Below, piece by piece: positions 7,991 to 13,630 of a stretch of DNA of 13,630 bases. The stretch comes from an uncultured Polaromonas sp. Lineage in GTDB: Bacteria; Pseudomonadota; Gammaproteobacteria; Burkholderiales; Burkholderiaceae. The notes beneath the pieces were generated by a model. It was not told the origin of the DNA, made no database searches, and worked only from the letters and a program-made list of their open reading frames with translations. Position 1 is the first letter of the stretch. Every line of letters begins with the position of its first letter. Both the position numbers and the translations under genes were made by a program. The stretch covers positions 1 through 13,630 of the forward strand of contig CAMLDT010000089.1 of NCBI GenBank assembly GCA_946479075.1, written 5' to 3'.

Positions 7991-8074
7991 AACGGCGCGG
8001 AACCGGCTTTGCCGGGCCGCTGCCGTTGCCCCTGCAAGGGGGGTCCGGCTACTCGCAGTGAGCCGAGAAGGGGT
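7991..8074. repeat. Divergent copy of the GC-rich palindromic repeat (pstB-phoU gap)
   Basis: It shares GGAAC-GGCTT-GCCGGGCCGC with the copy before rpmE2, and CGCAGTG followed by GAG at the matching place in the tandem array. It has two hairpins: CCGGC (8003-8007) with GCCGG (8011-8015), and CCCCT (8029-8033) with AGGGG (8037-8041). No T-tract follows on the transcribed minus strand, so mRNA processing, stabilisation or partial attenuation is more likely than full termination. Confidence 0.6.
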
Positions 8075-8076
8075 GT

Positions 8077-8868
8077 TCAACCGAATCTCCCGGTGATGTA
8101 GTCTTCGGTTTCCTTGCGCTTGGGCTTGAAGAAGATGTCTTCGGTCACGCCAAACTCCACCAGGTCGCCCAGATACATGTAGGCGGTGTAATCGCTGCAA
8201 CGCGCCGCCTGCTGCATGTTGTGTGTCACGATGACCACGGTGTAGTCATTCTTCAACTCGGTGATCAGTTCTTCCACCTTGGCGGTGGAAATCGGATCGA
8301 GGGCCGAGCAGGGTTCGTCGAGCAGCAGCACTTCGGGCTTGATGGCAATCCCGCGCGCAATACACAGGCGCTGCTGCTGCCCGCCCGACAGGCTGGAACC
8401 ACTCTGGTTCAGCTTGTCCTTGACCTCGGTCCACAAGGCAGCCTTGCGCAAGGCCCATTCCACCCGTTCATCCATGTCGGCACGGCTCAGGCTTTCAAAG
8501 AGTTTGACGCCGAACGCAATGTTGTCGTAAATCGACATTGGAAACGGCGTGGGCTTCTGGAACACCATGCCGACCTTGGAGCGGATCAGCGCCACGTCCT
8601 TCTTCGAGGTGAGCAGATTCTCATCTTCAAAAACCACCTCGCCGACGGCGCGTTGCTCGGGATAAAGCTCGTACATCCGGTTAAAGATGCGCAGCAGGGT
8701 CGATTTGCCGCAGCCCGAAGGGCCGATAAAGGCAGTCACCTTTTTTTCCGGGATTTCCAGGTTGATCCCCTTGAGGGCATGGAATTTTCCGTAATAGAAA
8801 TCAAGGTTTCTGACCGATATCTTGGATTTTCCGGTCAGCTTGTCACGTGAGGAGGTCAGGGTTTCCAT
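8077..8868 (-). CDS. pstB: Phosphate ABC transporter ATP-binding protein PstB
   Basis: PstB is the ATPase that drives high-affinity phosphate import on the cytoplasmic side of PstCA. The 263-residue protein has all ABC motifs: Walker [10 protein letters not shown] (49-57), Q-loop VFQKPTPFP (Gln104), signature LSGGQQQR (160-167), Walker B LLLDEP (181-186) with the D-loop SALDP, and H-loop VTHNMQQ (His216). The C-terminus [14 protein letters not shown] is characteristic of PstB. About ten N-terminal residues precede the conserved core. The ATG at 8868 follows pstA by 40 bp and has only a weak ribosome site (GAGA). Confidence 0.98.
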   Translation of the reverse strand: METLTSSRDKLTGKSKISVRNLDFYYGKFHALKGINLEIPEKKVTAFIGPSGCGKSTLLRIFNRMYELYPEQRAVGEVVFEDENLLTSKKDVALIRSKVGMVFQKPTPFPMSIYDNIAFGVKLFESLSRADMDERVEWALRKAALWTEVKDKLNQSGSSLSGGQQQRLCIARGIAIKPEVLLLDEPCSALDPISTAKVEELITELKNDYTVVIVTHNMQQAARCSDYTAYMYLGDLVEFGVTEDIFFKPKRKETEDYITGRFG

Positions 8869-8908
8869 GCTTGGTTTTCTCGTCGTAGGTCAGTTCGCCA
8901 GCGCGGGT

Positions 8909-9769
8909 TCAGGTCCGGCTGCGCGTCAGGATGCGGGCGAGGATGTTCAGGCCCAGCACCGCCATGGTGATCAGAAACACGCCAGCCCATGCCAGCTTTT
9001 GCCAGTTCTCGTAGGGACTCATCGCGAACTTGAAAATCGTGACCGGCAAGCTGGCCATCGGCTCGGTCAGGCTGGAAGTCCAGAACTGGTTGCTCAGCGC
9101 GGTGAACAGCAGGGGTGCGGTCTCACCCGCCACGCGCGCCACCGCCAGCATCACACCCGTCACCACGCCTGCCCGTGCGGCCTTGAGGGTGATGCTCAGG
9201 ATCACCTTCCACTTGGGCGCACCCAGTGCGTAGGCGGCCTCCCGCAAACCGGTGGGAACCAGTTGCAGCATGTTTTCAGTGGTGCGGATCACCACCGGAA
9301 TCACGATCAGCGCCAGGGCCACCACGCCGGCCCAGCCCGAGAAGGACTTGAAGCGGGAGACCACCACGGCATACACAAACAAACCGATCACGATGGACGG
9401 CGCCGACAGCAGGATGTCGTTGACAAAACGCGTGACCACGGCCAGCCAGCCCTTGGTGTCGAATTCGGCCAGGTAGATACCGGCCATGATGCCGATGGGC
9501 GTGCCCACAAAGGTGGCCAGCATGACCATCAGGAAGGAGCCGTAAATCGCGTTGGCCAGCCCGCCCGGGTCATTGGGCGGTGGTGTCATCTGCGTCAGGG
9601 TGTCCAGCGTGAGACCGCCCACGCCGAGGCGCACGGTTTCAAACAGGATCCAGAACAGCCAGAACAGGCCGAAGGCCATGGCCGCCATCGCCAGCGCGAT
9701 GGCCACCCGGTTGACGAACTTTCGCCGCGCGTACCGGGCTTCGCGAACGCCGGATGCAGTGGCACTCAT
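8909..9769 (-). CDS. pstA: Phosphate ABC transporter permease PstA
   Basis: PstA is one of two membrane subunits of the phosphate importer. The 286-residue protein has six hydrophobic segments; the first is about residues 22-44. The ABC permease EAA loop, which contacts PstB, is [14 protein letters not shown] (177-190). It is followed by [20 protein letters not shown], the conserved block of PstA proteins. The ATG overlaps the pstC stop by ATGA and is preceded by GGGAG (9777-9781) seven bases upstream, so it is both coupled to pstC and able to initiate independently. Confidence 0.97.
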   Translation of the reverse strand: MSATASGVREARYARRKFVNRVAIALAMAAMAFGLFWLFWILFETVRLGVGGLTLDTLTQMTPPPNDPGGLANAIYGSFLMVMLATFVGTPIGIMAGIYLAEFDTKGWLAVVTRFVNDILLSAPSIVIGLFVYAVVVSRFKSFSGWAGVVALALIVIPVVIRTTENMLQLVPTGLREAAYALGAPKWKVILSITLKAARAGVVTGVMLAVARVAGETAPLLFTALSNQFWTSSLTEPMASLPVTIFKFAMSPYENWQKLAWAGVFLITMAVLGLNILARILTRSRT

Positions 9770-10800
9770 GTTTTTGCTCCCTCGTTTTTCTGCAGTTGCG
9801 CCAGCAGGATCTTGGACAGCGACAGGACCACAAAGGTGATGAAGAAAAGCACCAGCCCCAGGTACATCAATGCGCCCTGGTGCAGGCCCTCACCCGCTTC
9901 TGCAAACTCGTTGGCCAGCGCAGAGGTGATGCTGTTGGCCGCCTCAAACAGGCTCAGCGAGTTGAGCTGGTTGAAATTGCCGATCACGAAGGTAATCGCC
10001 ATGGTTTCGCCGATGGCGCGCCCCAGACCCAGCATGATGCCGCCAATGACGCCGGCCTTGGTGTAAGGCAGCACCACCGTGGAAACCACCTCCCAGGTGG
10101 TGGCACCCAGGCCGTAAGCGGACTCCTTGAGCAGCGTGGGCGTGACTTCAAAAACATCGCGCATCACCGATGCGATGAAAGGAATGATCATGATCGCCAG
10201 GATGATGCCGGCCGACAAAATGCCGATACCGACCGGCGCCCCGGAAAAGAGCGTGCCCAGGTAAGGCACATCGCCGAAAGCTTTTTGCAGCGGTTGCTGC
10301 ACATACGTGGACAGCACAGGGCTGAACACCAGCAGGCCCCACATGCCGTAAACAATGGACGGCACCGCAGCCAGCAATTCAATGGCGGTGCCCAGTGGGC
10401 GTTTGAGCCAGGCCGGGGAAAGCTCCGTCAGGAACAGCGCGATCCCGAAACTCACAGGCACCGCAATCAGCAAGGCGATGGCCGAGGTCATGACGGTGCC
10501 GTAAATCATCACCAGCCCGCCAAAGTCTTCCTTGACCGGGTCCCAGGTGGTACTGGTCAGAAAGCCGAGACCGAACTTGCTGATCGCCGGCCACGCGCTG
10601 ATGGTCAAGGATGCCAGGATGGCCAGCAGCACGCACAGGGTGAACAAGGCCGCGCCCTTGGCAACCAGGCCAAAGAGGCGGTCGGCCCAGGGGCCTGAGC
10701 GGGCTGTCTTGACGGAGGGACTCTGGCTCATGACACGCCCGGAGAATTTGACGGACTGCTGGGAAGAAGGTCTTTCATTCGCCGGAAGTGTAGTGGACAC
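9766..10800 (-). CDS. pstC: Phosphate ABC transporter permease PstC
   Basis: PstC is the partner permease of PstA. The 344-residue protein has a polar N-terminus of about 40 residues and then six hydrophobic segments. The EAA loop is [14 protein letters not shown] (226-239), followed by the PstC block [18 protein letters not shown]. The start is a GTG at 10800, with AGGAG (10808-10812) seven bases upstream. An internal ATG (residue 24, base 10731) would give 321 aa, closer to the E. coli length, but has no comparable ribosome site. I therefore prefer GTG, with moderate certainty about the start only. It follows pstS by 43 bp with no terminator between them. Confidence 0.96.
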   Translation of the reverse strand: MSTTLPANERPSSQQSVKFSGRVMSQSPSVKTARSGPWADRLFGLVAKGAALFTLCVLLAILASLTISAWPAISKFGLGFLTSTTWDPVKEDFGGLVMIYGTVMTSAIALLIAVPVSFGIALFLTELSPAWLKRPLGTAIELLAAVPSIVYGMWGLLVFSPVLSTYVQQPLQKAFGDVPYLGTLFSGAPVGIGILSAGIILAIMIIPFIASVMRDVFEVTPTLLKESAYGLGATTWEVVSTVVLPYTKAGVIGGIMLGLGRAIGETMAITFVIGNFNQLNSLSLFEAANSITSALANEFAEAGEGLHQGALMYLGLVLFFITFVVLSLSKILLAQLQKNEGAKT

Positions 10801-10843
10801 TCGTCTGCTCCTGGTAATCGTCAGTCAGGCAAAAACAGCCGTC

Positions 10844-11887
10844 TTACTTGATGGCGACCGGCTTGCCGGAAGCATCGGTCACCTTGGACCAGGCCTTCTC
10901 GATGGTGGCGATCACGGTGTCGGGAATCGGCACATAGTCCAGCGCCTCGGCCGTCTTGTCGCCGTTTTTGTAAGCCCAATCAAAGAACTTGAAGACTTCG
11001 GTGGCCGAGGCGGGCTTGTCCTGCTTGAGCTGCATCAGGATGAAGGTTGCCGTGGAGATGGGCCAGGCGTTCTTGCCGGGCTGGTCCGTGATCAACTGGT
11101 AGAACGACTTGTTCCAGTCGGCACCGGCTGCGGCTGCGGCAAATGCGGAGGCTTCCGGCGCCACAAACACGCCATCCCGGTTCTTGAGCAGGGTATAGGT
11201 CATCTTGTTCTGCTTGACGTAGGCGTATTCCACGTAACCGATGGAGTTGGGCAGGCGGTTCACGAAAGCGGCGACGCCCTCATTGCCCTTGCCGCCGGCG
11301 CCCACCGGCCAGTTCACAGCCGTGCCCTCACCGACCTTGGCCTTCCACTCGGGGTGAACGCGGCTGAGGTAGTTGGTGAAGTTGAACGTGGTACCGGAGC
11401 CGTCGGCACGGCGCACAGGCGCGATGGCGGCGTCAGGCAGCGGCAGGGAGGGATTCAGCGCCTTGATCGCCGGATCGTTCCACTTGGTGATCTTGCCGAG
11501 ATAGATATCGCCCAGCACCTGGCCGTCGAGCTTCATCTGGCCGGCAGCGATGCCCTTGATGTTGATGACGGGCACCGTGCCGCCGATGACGGCGGGAAAC
11601 TGCATCTGGCCTTTTTTCGCCAGAACGTCATCGGTCTGAGGCATGTCCGAGGCGCCGAAGTCCACGGTTTTCGAATCAATCTGCTTGATGCCTGCACCGG
11701 AACCGACCGACTGGTAGTTCACCTTGACGCCGGTGGCCTTGTTGTAGTCTGCAGCCCATTTGGAATAGACAGGGGCGGGGAAAGTTGCGCCGGCACCGGT
11801 GATTTCCTGGGCCATCACGGCGCCGGAGAACGACATGGCGGCCAGGCTGGCCACAGCCGCGAGAGACAATTTGAAGCTCAATTTCAT
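10844..11887 (-). CDS. pstS: Phosphate ABC transporter substrate-binding protein PstS
   Basis: PstS is the periplasmic phosphate receptor that delivers phosphate to PstCA. The 347-residue precursor has a Sec signal peptide (KLSFK, then a hydrophobic stretch) with predicted cleavage after A26 (AVMA/QEITG). Phosphate-contacting motifs are present: GAGATFPAP (31-39), SVGSGAGIKQI (60-70), FGASDMP (77-83) and RRADGSGTTFNFT (159-171). The ATG at 11887 has AGAGGT (11894-11899) six bases upstream. It is the first gene of the operon and lies behind a Pho box promoter. Confidence 0.98.
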   Translation of the reverse strand: MKLSFKLSLAAVASLAAMSFSGAVMAQEITGAGATFPAPVYSKWAADYNKATGVKVNYQSVGSGAGIKQIDSKTVDFGASDMPQTDDVLAKKGQMQFPAVIGGTVPVINIKGIAAGQMKLDGQVLGDIYLGKITKWNDPAIKALNPSLPLPDAAIAPVRRADGSGTTFNFTNYLSRVHPEWKAKVGEGTAVNWPVGAGGKGNEGVAAFVNRLPNSIGYVEYAYVKQNKMTYTLLKNRDGVFVAPEASAFAAAAAGADWNKSFYQLITDQPGKNAWPISTATFILMQLKQDKPASATEVFKFFDWAYKNGDKTAEALDYVPIPDTVIATIEKAWSKVTDASGKPVAIK

Positions 11888-11923
11888 CAGAACACCTCTT
11901 GGTTGGGTTGAAACACTGAAGGA

Positions 11924-11957
11924 ACTGTAGAAGGCTTGTGTGACAGCCGCATGACAC
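11924..11957 (-). promoter_or_regulatory. Pho box and -10 element of the pstS promoter
   Basis: Read on the minus strand, GTGTCAT (11957-11951), GCGG, CTGTCAC (11946-11940) forms two 7-bp half sites with the 4-bp gap and 11-bp period of a PhoB site, close to the consensus CTGTCAT. Ten bases downstream lies TACAGT (11929-11924), a plausible -10. There is no separate -35, as is usual for PhoB-activated promoters. The start codon of pstS is 36 bases past the -10. Confidence 0.85.
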
Positions 11958-12005
11958 CCGCGCCCGCCCCCACCGCAGGCGTGCGCGGGCAGCTGTGGGG
12001 CTGCG

Positions 12006-12039
12006 GCGTCACGGGCTTGTCACGAAGCCCACCTAAGCT
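12006..12039 (+). promoter_or_regulatory. Putative second Pho box facing the FAS1 lipoprotein gene
   Basis: On the plus strand, GCGTCAC (12006-12012), GGGC, TTGTCAC (12017-12023) repeats the 7-4-7 geometry of the pstS box. TAAGCT (12034-12039) follows after ten bases, the same spacing as on the pstS side. The half sites keep GTCA but match the consensus less well than the pstS box, and the -10 is weak. The call rests on the matched geometry and divergent layout. Confidence 0.5.
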
Positions 12040-12070
12040 CGGCCTGCTTTTCTTAACCAGGAGTCACCTC

Positions 12071-12553
12071 ATGTTTCATCGCCGCTTGTTAGTTGTCGCC
12101 CTTGCCGCCACCCTTGTTACAGGCTGTGCGTCCATGTCCTCACCGCGCTCGGTGGCCGACACCCTCGCCGCCACGCCATCGCTGAGCACCCTGAACAGCC
12201 TCGTCGTGAAGGCGGGACTGGCGCCCACGCTTCAAGGGACCGGCCCGTTCACCGTGTTCGCCCCGACCAACGAAGCCTTCCAGGCCGTGCCGGCCAAAAC
12301 CATGGATGCGCTGGCCCAAAATCCAGCCCTGCTCCGGGAAGTGTTGACCTTCCACGTCCTGCCCGCAAAGGTCATGCGCGCCGACGTCAGGAACGGCAGC
12401 GTCAAGACGGTCAATGGCGCCAGCGTCGCGCTCGCCCGCACCGGGGACTATGTGACCGTCGAGGAAGCCATGGTGCAGACCGCCGACATCGCCGCCACCA
12501 ACGGCGTCATCCACACCGTTGACCGCGTGATGCTCCCACCGGCCAAAAAATAA
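12071..12553 (+). CDS. FAS1 (fasciclin)-domain lipoprotein
   Basis: The 160-residue precursor has a short lipoprotein signal: MFHRR, a hydrophobic core, and the lipobox VTGC with Cys19 as the predicted lipidated residue. One FAS1/beta-Ig-H3 domain follows (about 27-157), with the H1 motif GPFTVFAPTNEAFQAVP, a central LREVLTFHVLPAKV, and the H2 motif ATNGVIHTVDRVMLPP. FAS1 domains act in adhesion or protein-protein contact; the role here is unknown. Upstream in-frame ATGs exist from 11936, but the ATG at 12071 has AGGAG (12059-12063) seven bases away and gives a proper signal sequence. It is divergent from pstS and has a possible Pho box. No clear terminator follows. Confidence 0.92.
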   Translation: MFHRRLLVVALAATLVTGCASMSSPRSVADTLAATPSLSTLNSLVVKAGLAPTLQGTGPFTVFAPTNEAFQAVPAKTMDALAQNPALLREVLTFHVLPAKVMRADVRNGSVKTVNGASVALARTGDYVTVEEAMVQTADIAATNGVIHTVDRVMLPPAKK

Positions 12554-12600
12554 ACCCTGCAGCGCCCGCACCGGCGCACTGCGCTCCGCTTGGCGGTCAC

Positions 12601-12662
12601 AAGCCAAATCAGCCTCCAGCCCTTATGTGGCGGGCGCAAGCAGCTACTTATTTCATAGCAGA
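12601..12662. repeat. Interspersed repeat ending in a GCTA/TAGC palindrome
   Basis: The segment AGCCTCCAGCCCTTAT, followed by GGGCGCAAGCAGCTA and ATAGCA, matches a pattern I recall as common between genes in Comamonadaceae (roughly GCCTC-AGC-CTTAT, GCGCAAGCAGCTAT, ATAGCA). GCTA (12643-12646) and TAGC (12656-12659) form the terminal stem. It occupies much of the gap between the FAS1 gene and the substrate-binding protein gene. Confidence 0.55.
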
Positions 12663-12672
12663 TCAACCCAAG

Positions 12673-12695
12673 GGCCAGGCCGGCCCGGCCTGGCC
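12673..12695 (+). promoter_or_regulatory. Perfect inverted repeat just before the substrate-binding protein start
   Basis: GGCCAGGCCG (12673-12682) and CGGCCTGGCC (12686-12695) form a perfect 10-bp, all-but-two G/C stem with a 3-base loop. It touches an ATG at 12696 and lies 12 bases before the preferred ATG at 12708. No T-tract follows in the plus direction, so it is not a typical intrinsic terminator. A translation-modulating hairpin or an operator is possible. Confidence 0.55.
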
Positions 12696-12707
12696 ATGGA
12701 AAAACCA

Positions 12708-13630
12708 ATGTCATCCCCCTGTATTTTTTTCACACGCCGCCGGCTGCTGCAAACCACGGCCGTGCTGGCGGCCGGCAGCGCCATGCCTGGCTTTGCGCAG
12801 CCGGGCCGCAGCAGCGCCGCACCGCGCAGCATCACCGTCGCCCAGCTGGTGGACTACTCCCTGGCCCAGCAGGATGTCTCCAAGGATTTCCTGATCGGAT
12901 CACGGGCAGCCTGGCAAGACCTGAACTCCCGCGGAGGCCTGCGTGAACGGCGGGTGGAGCACCTTGTGCTCGAAACCGACGGCACACCGGCCAGCGTGCA
13001 AAAAGCGCTGGCCTCGGTGCGGGACACCCCGGGCTGCATGGTGCTTTCGGGCAGCGTGGGTGACCAGCTGGCCGGCCAGGTGGTCACGCAACTGCAAAAA
13101 GACAGCACGGCGCTGGCGCACGCTGCCCCGTGGCTGCAAAACTCCAGCCTGGACATCGACGAGCAGACTTTCCCGATTTTTGCGGCGCGCCAGGAACAGA
13201 TCGCCTATGCGCTGAAAACCCTGTCCGTGATGGGCCTGCAGGAACTCGGCGCGGTCTACGCTTCGGCGCAGGACCACGCGGCCTACCATGGGGAAGTCGA
13301 GCGCATTGCCAGCGGCATGAAGCTCAGGCTGCAGGCTTTCCGCGGCGCCGGCAACCTGCGCGTCCTGGGCCAGCAGCTCACGCCACGCACCCCCGCCGTC
13401 CTGCTGTTTGTCGGCGGCACGCCCGAGCTGGCCGAGTTCACCCAGGGCCTGGAAAAGCAGTCGCGCCAGCGTTACGTCGTGGCGCTGGCCGACGTCAACC
13501 TGCAAACCATGCTGCAGATGGGCGCCGCCCGCAACACGCCGGTGATTGCGACCCAGCCGGTGCCGCTGGTCAACGCCAGCCTGCCGGTGGTGCGCGCCTA
13601 CCGGGAAACCCTGGCGCGCCTGTTCGACGA
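12708..13630 (+). CDS. ABC transporter periplasmic substrate-binding protein, Leu/Ile/Val type (3' partial)
   Basis: The frame is open to the window end (307 codons seen). The N-terminus carries a Tat-like signal, TRRRLLQ (residues 9-15), a hydrophobic core, and a likely cleavage after GFA/Q (about 30-31). The rest resembles type I periplasmic binding proteins of the branched-chain amino acid class: ITVAQLVDYS, GSRAAWQDLNSRGG, a central FPIFAARQEQIAYALKTL, VMGLQELGAVYAS, and PAVLLFVGGTPELAEFTQGL. The true ligand is unknown; many such proteins bind aromatic or other organic acids. An in-frame ATG at 12696 is possible, but the ATG at 12708 has GGA (12698-12700) seven bases upstream. No transporter genes are visible before the window ends. 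Confidence 0.85.
   Translation, partial: MSSPCIFFTRRRLLQTTAVLAAGSAMPGFAQPGRSSAAPRSITVAQLVDYSLAQQDVSKDFLIGSRAAWQDLNSRGGLRERRVEHLVLETDGTPASVQKALASVRDTPGCMVLSGSVGDQLAGQVVTQLQKDSTALAHAAPWLQNSSLDIDEQTFPIFAARQEQIAYALKTLSVMGLQELGAVYASAQDHAAYHGEVERIASGMKLRLQAFRGAGNLRVLGQQLTPRTPAVLLFVGGTPELAEFTQGLEKQSRQRYVVALADVNLQTMLQMGAARNTPVIATQPVPLVNASLPVVRAYRETLARLFD

Noticed and set aside
8822..10066. 414-codon plus-strand frame opposite pstA and pstC
   Set aside because: Shadow of the certain pstA/pstC genes; His/Gln/Gly-rich and without domains.
10532..11911. 459-codon plus-strand frame opposite pstS
   Set aside because: Shadow of pstS; it only looks protein-like because of codon periodicity in the GC-rich sense gene.
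11957..11990. CCCGCGC/GCGCGGG inverted repeat between the two Pho boxes as an operator
   Set aside because: Short arms in a very GC-rich spacer with a 19-base loop; expected by composition and not supported further.
11936..12070. N-terminal extension of the FAS1 protein to an upstream ATG at 11936
   Set aside because: It would run through the divergent promoter region and hide the lipoprotein signal; the ATG at 12071 has a strong ribosome site.

Overview
The window is GC-rich DNA with the gene content and order of a betaproteobacterium, most likely of the family Comamonadaceae (Polaromonas/Rhodoferax/Variovorax-like). I base this on the protein sequences, on the rho - type B L31 order, and on two interspersed repeat types that I associate from memory with this family. 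The genus is not resolved.

Layout. Positions 1-1208 hold the 3'-most 95% of rho (+). A short intergenic repeat and a TATAAT promoter lead into rpmE2 (1425-1697, +), which ends at a textbook intrinsic terminator (1723-1756). Next come an ArnT-like GT-C membrane protein (1794-3563, +) and a MATE-family transporter (3560-4933, +), joined by a GTGA stop/start overlap. The MATE gene converges on, and overlaps by 41 bp, the end of a seven-gene phosphate operon on the minus strand: pstS-pstC-pstA-pstB-phoU-phoB-phoR (11887 down to 4893). A divergent FAS1-domain lipoprotein (12071-12553, +) and the start of a periplasmic Leu/Ile/Val-type substrate-binding protein (12708 to the window end, +) complete the window.

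How the genes work together. PstS captures phosphate in the periplasm, PstC/PstA carry it through the inner membrane and PstB powers transport. PhoU relays transporter state to the kinase PhoR, which phosphorylates PhoB. PhoB then binds Pho boxes. A good 7-4-7 Pho box with a -10 hexamer ten bases downstream precedes pstS. A second, weaker box of the same geometry points the other way, at the FAS1 lipoprotein, which may make that gene a Pho regulon member.

Most unusual structure. The whole phoU-phoB junction is filled by three near-identical 84-bp tandem units. Because 84 is a multiple of 3 the array stays open, and a 96-codon frame bridges the genes: it starts at the phoU stop (TAATG) and stops on the phoB start (ATGA). 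Related single copies lie before rpmE2 and between pstB and phoU. A second palindromic repeat type lies upstream of the substrate-binding protein gene, and a similar AT-rich palindrome sits inside the MATE coding sequence. I found no clearly new multi-gene system. No stretch over 300 bp lacks a gene.
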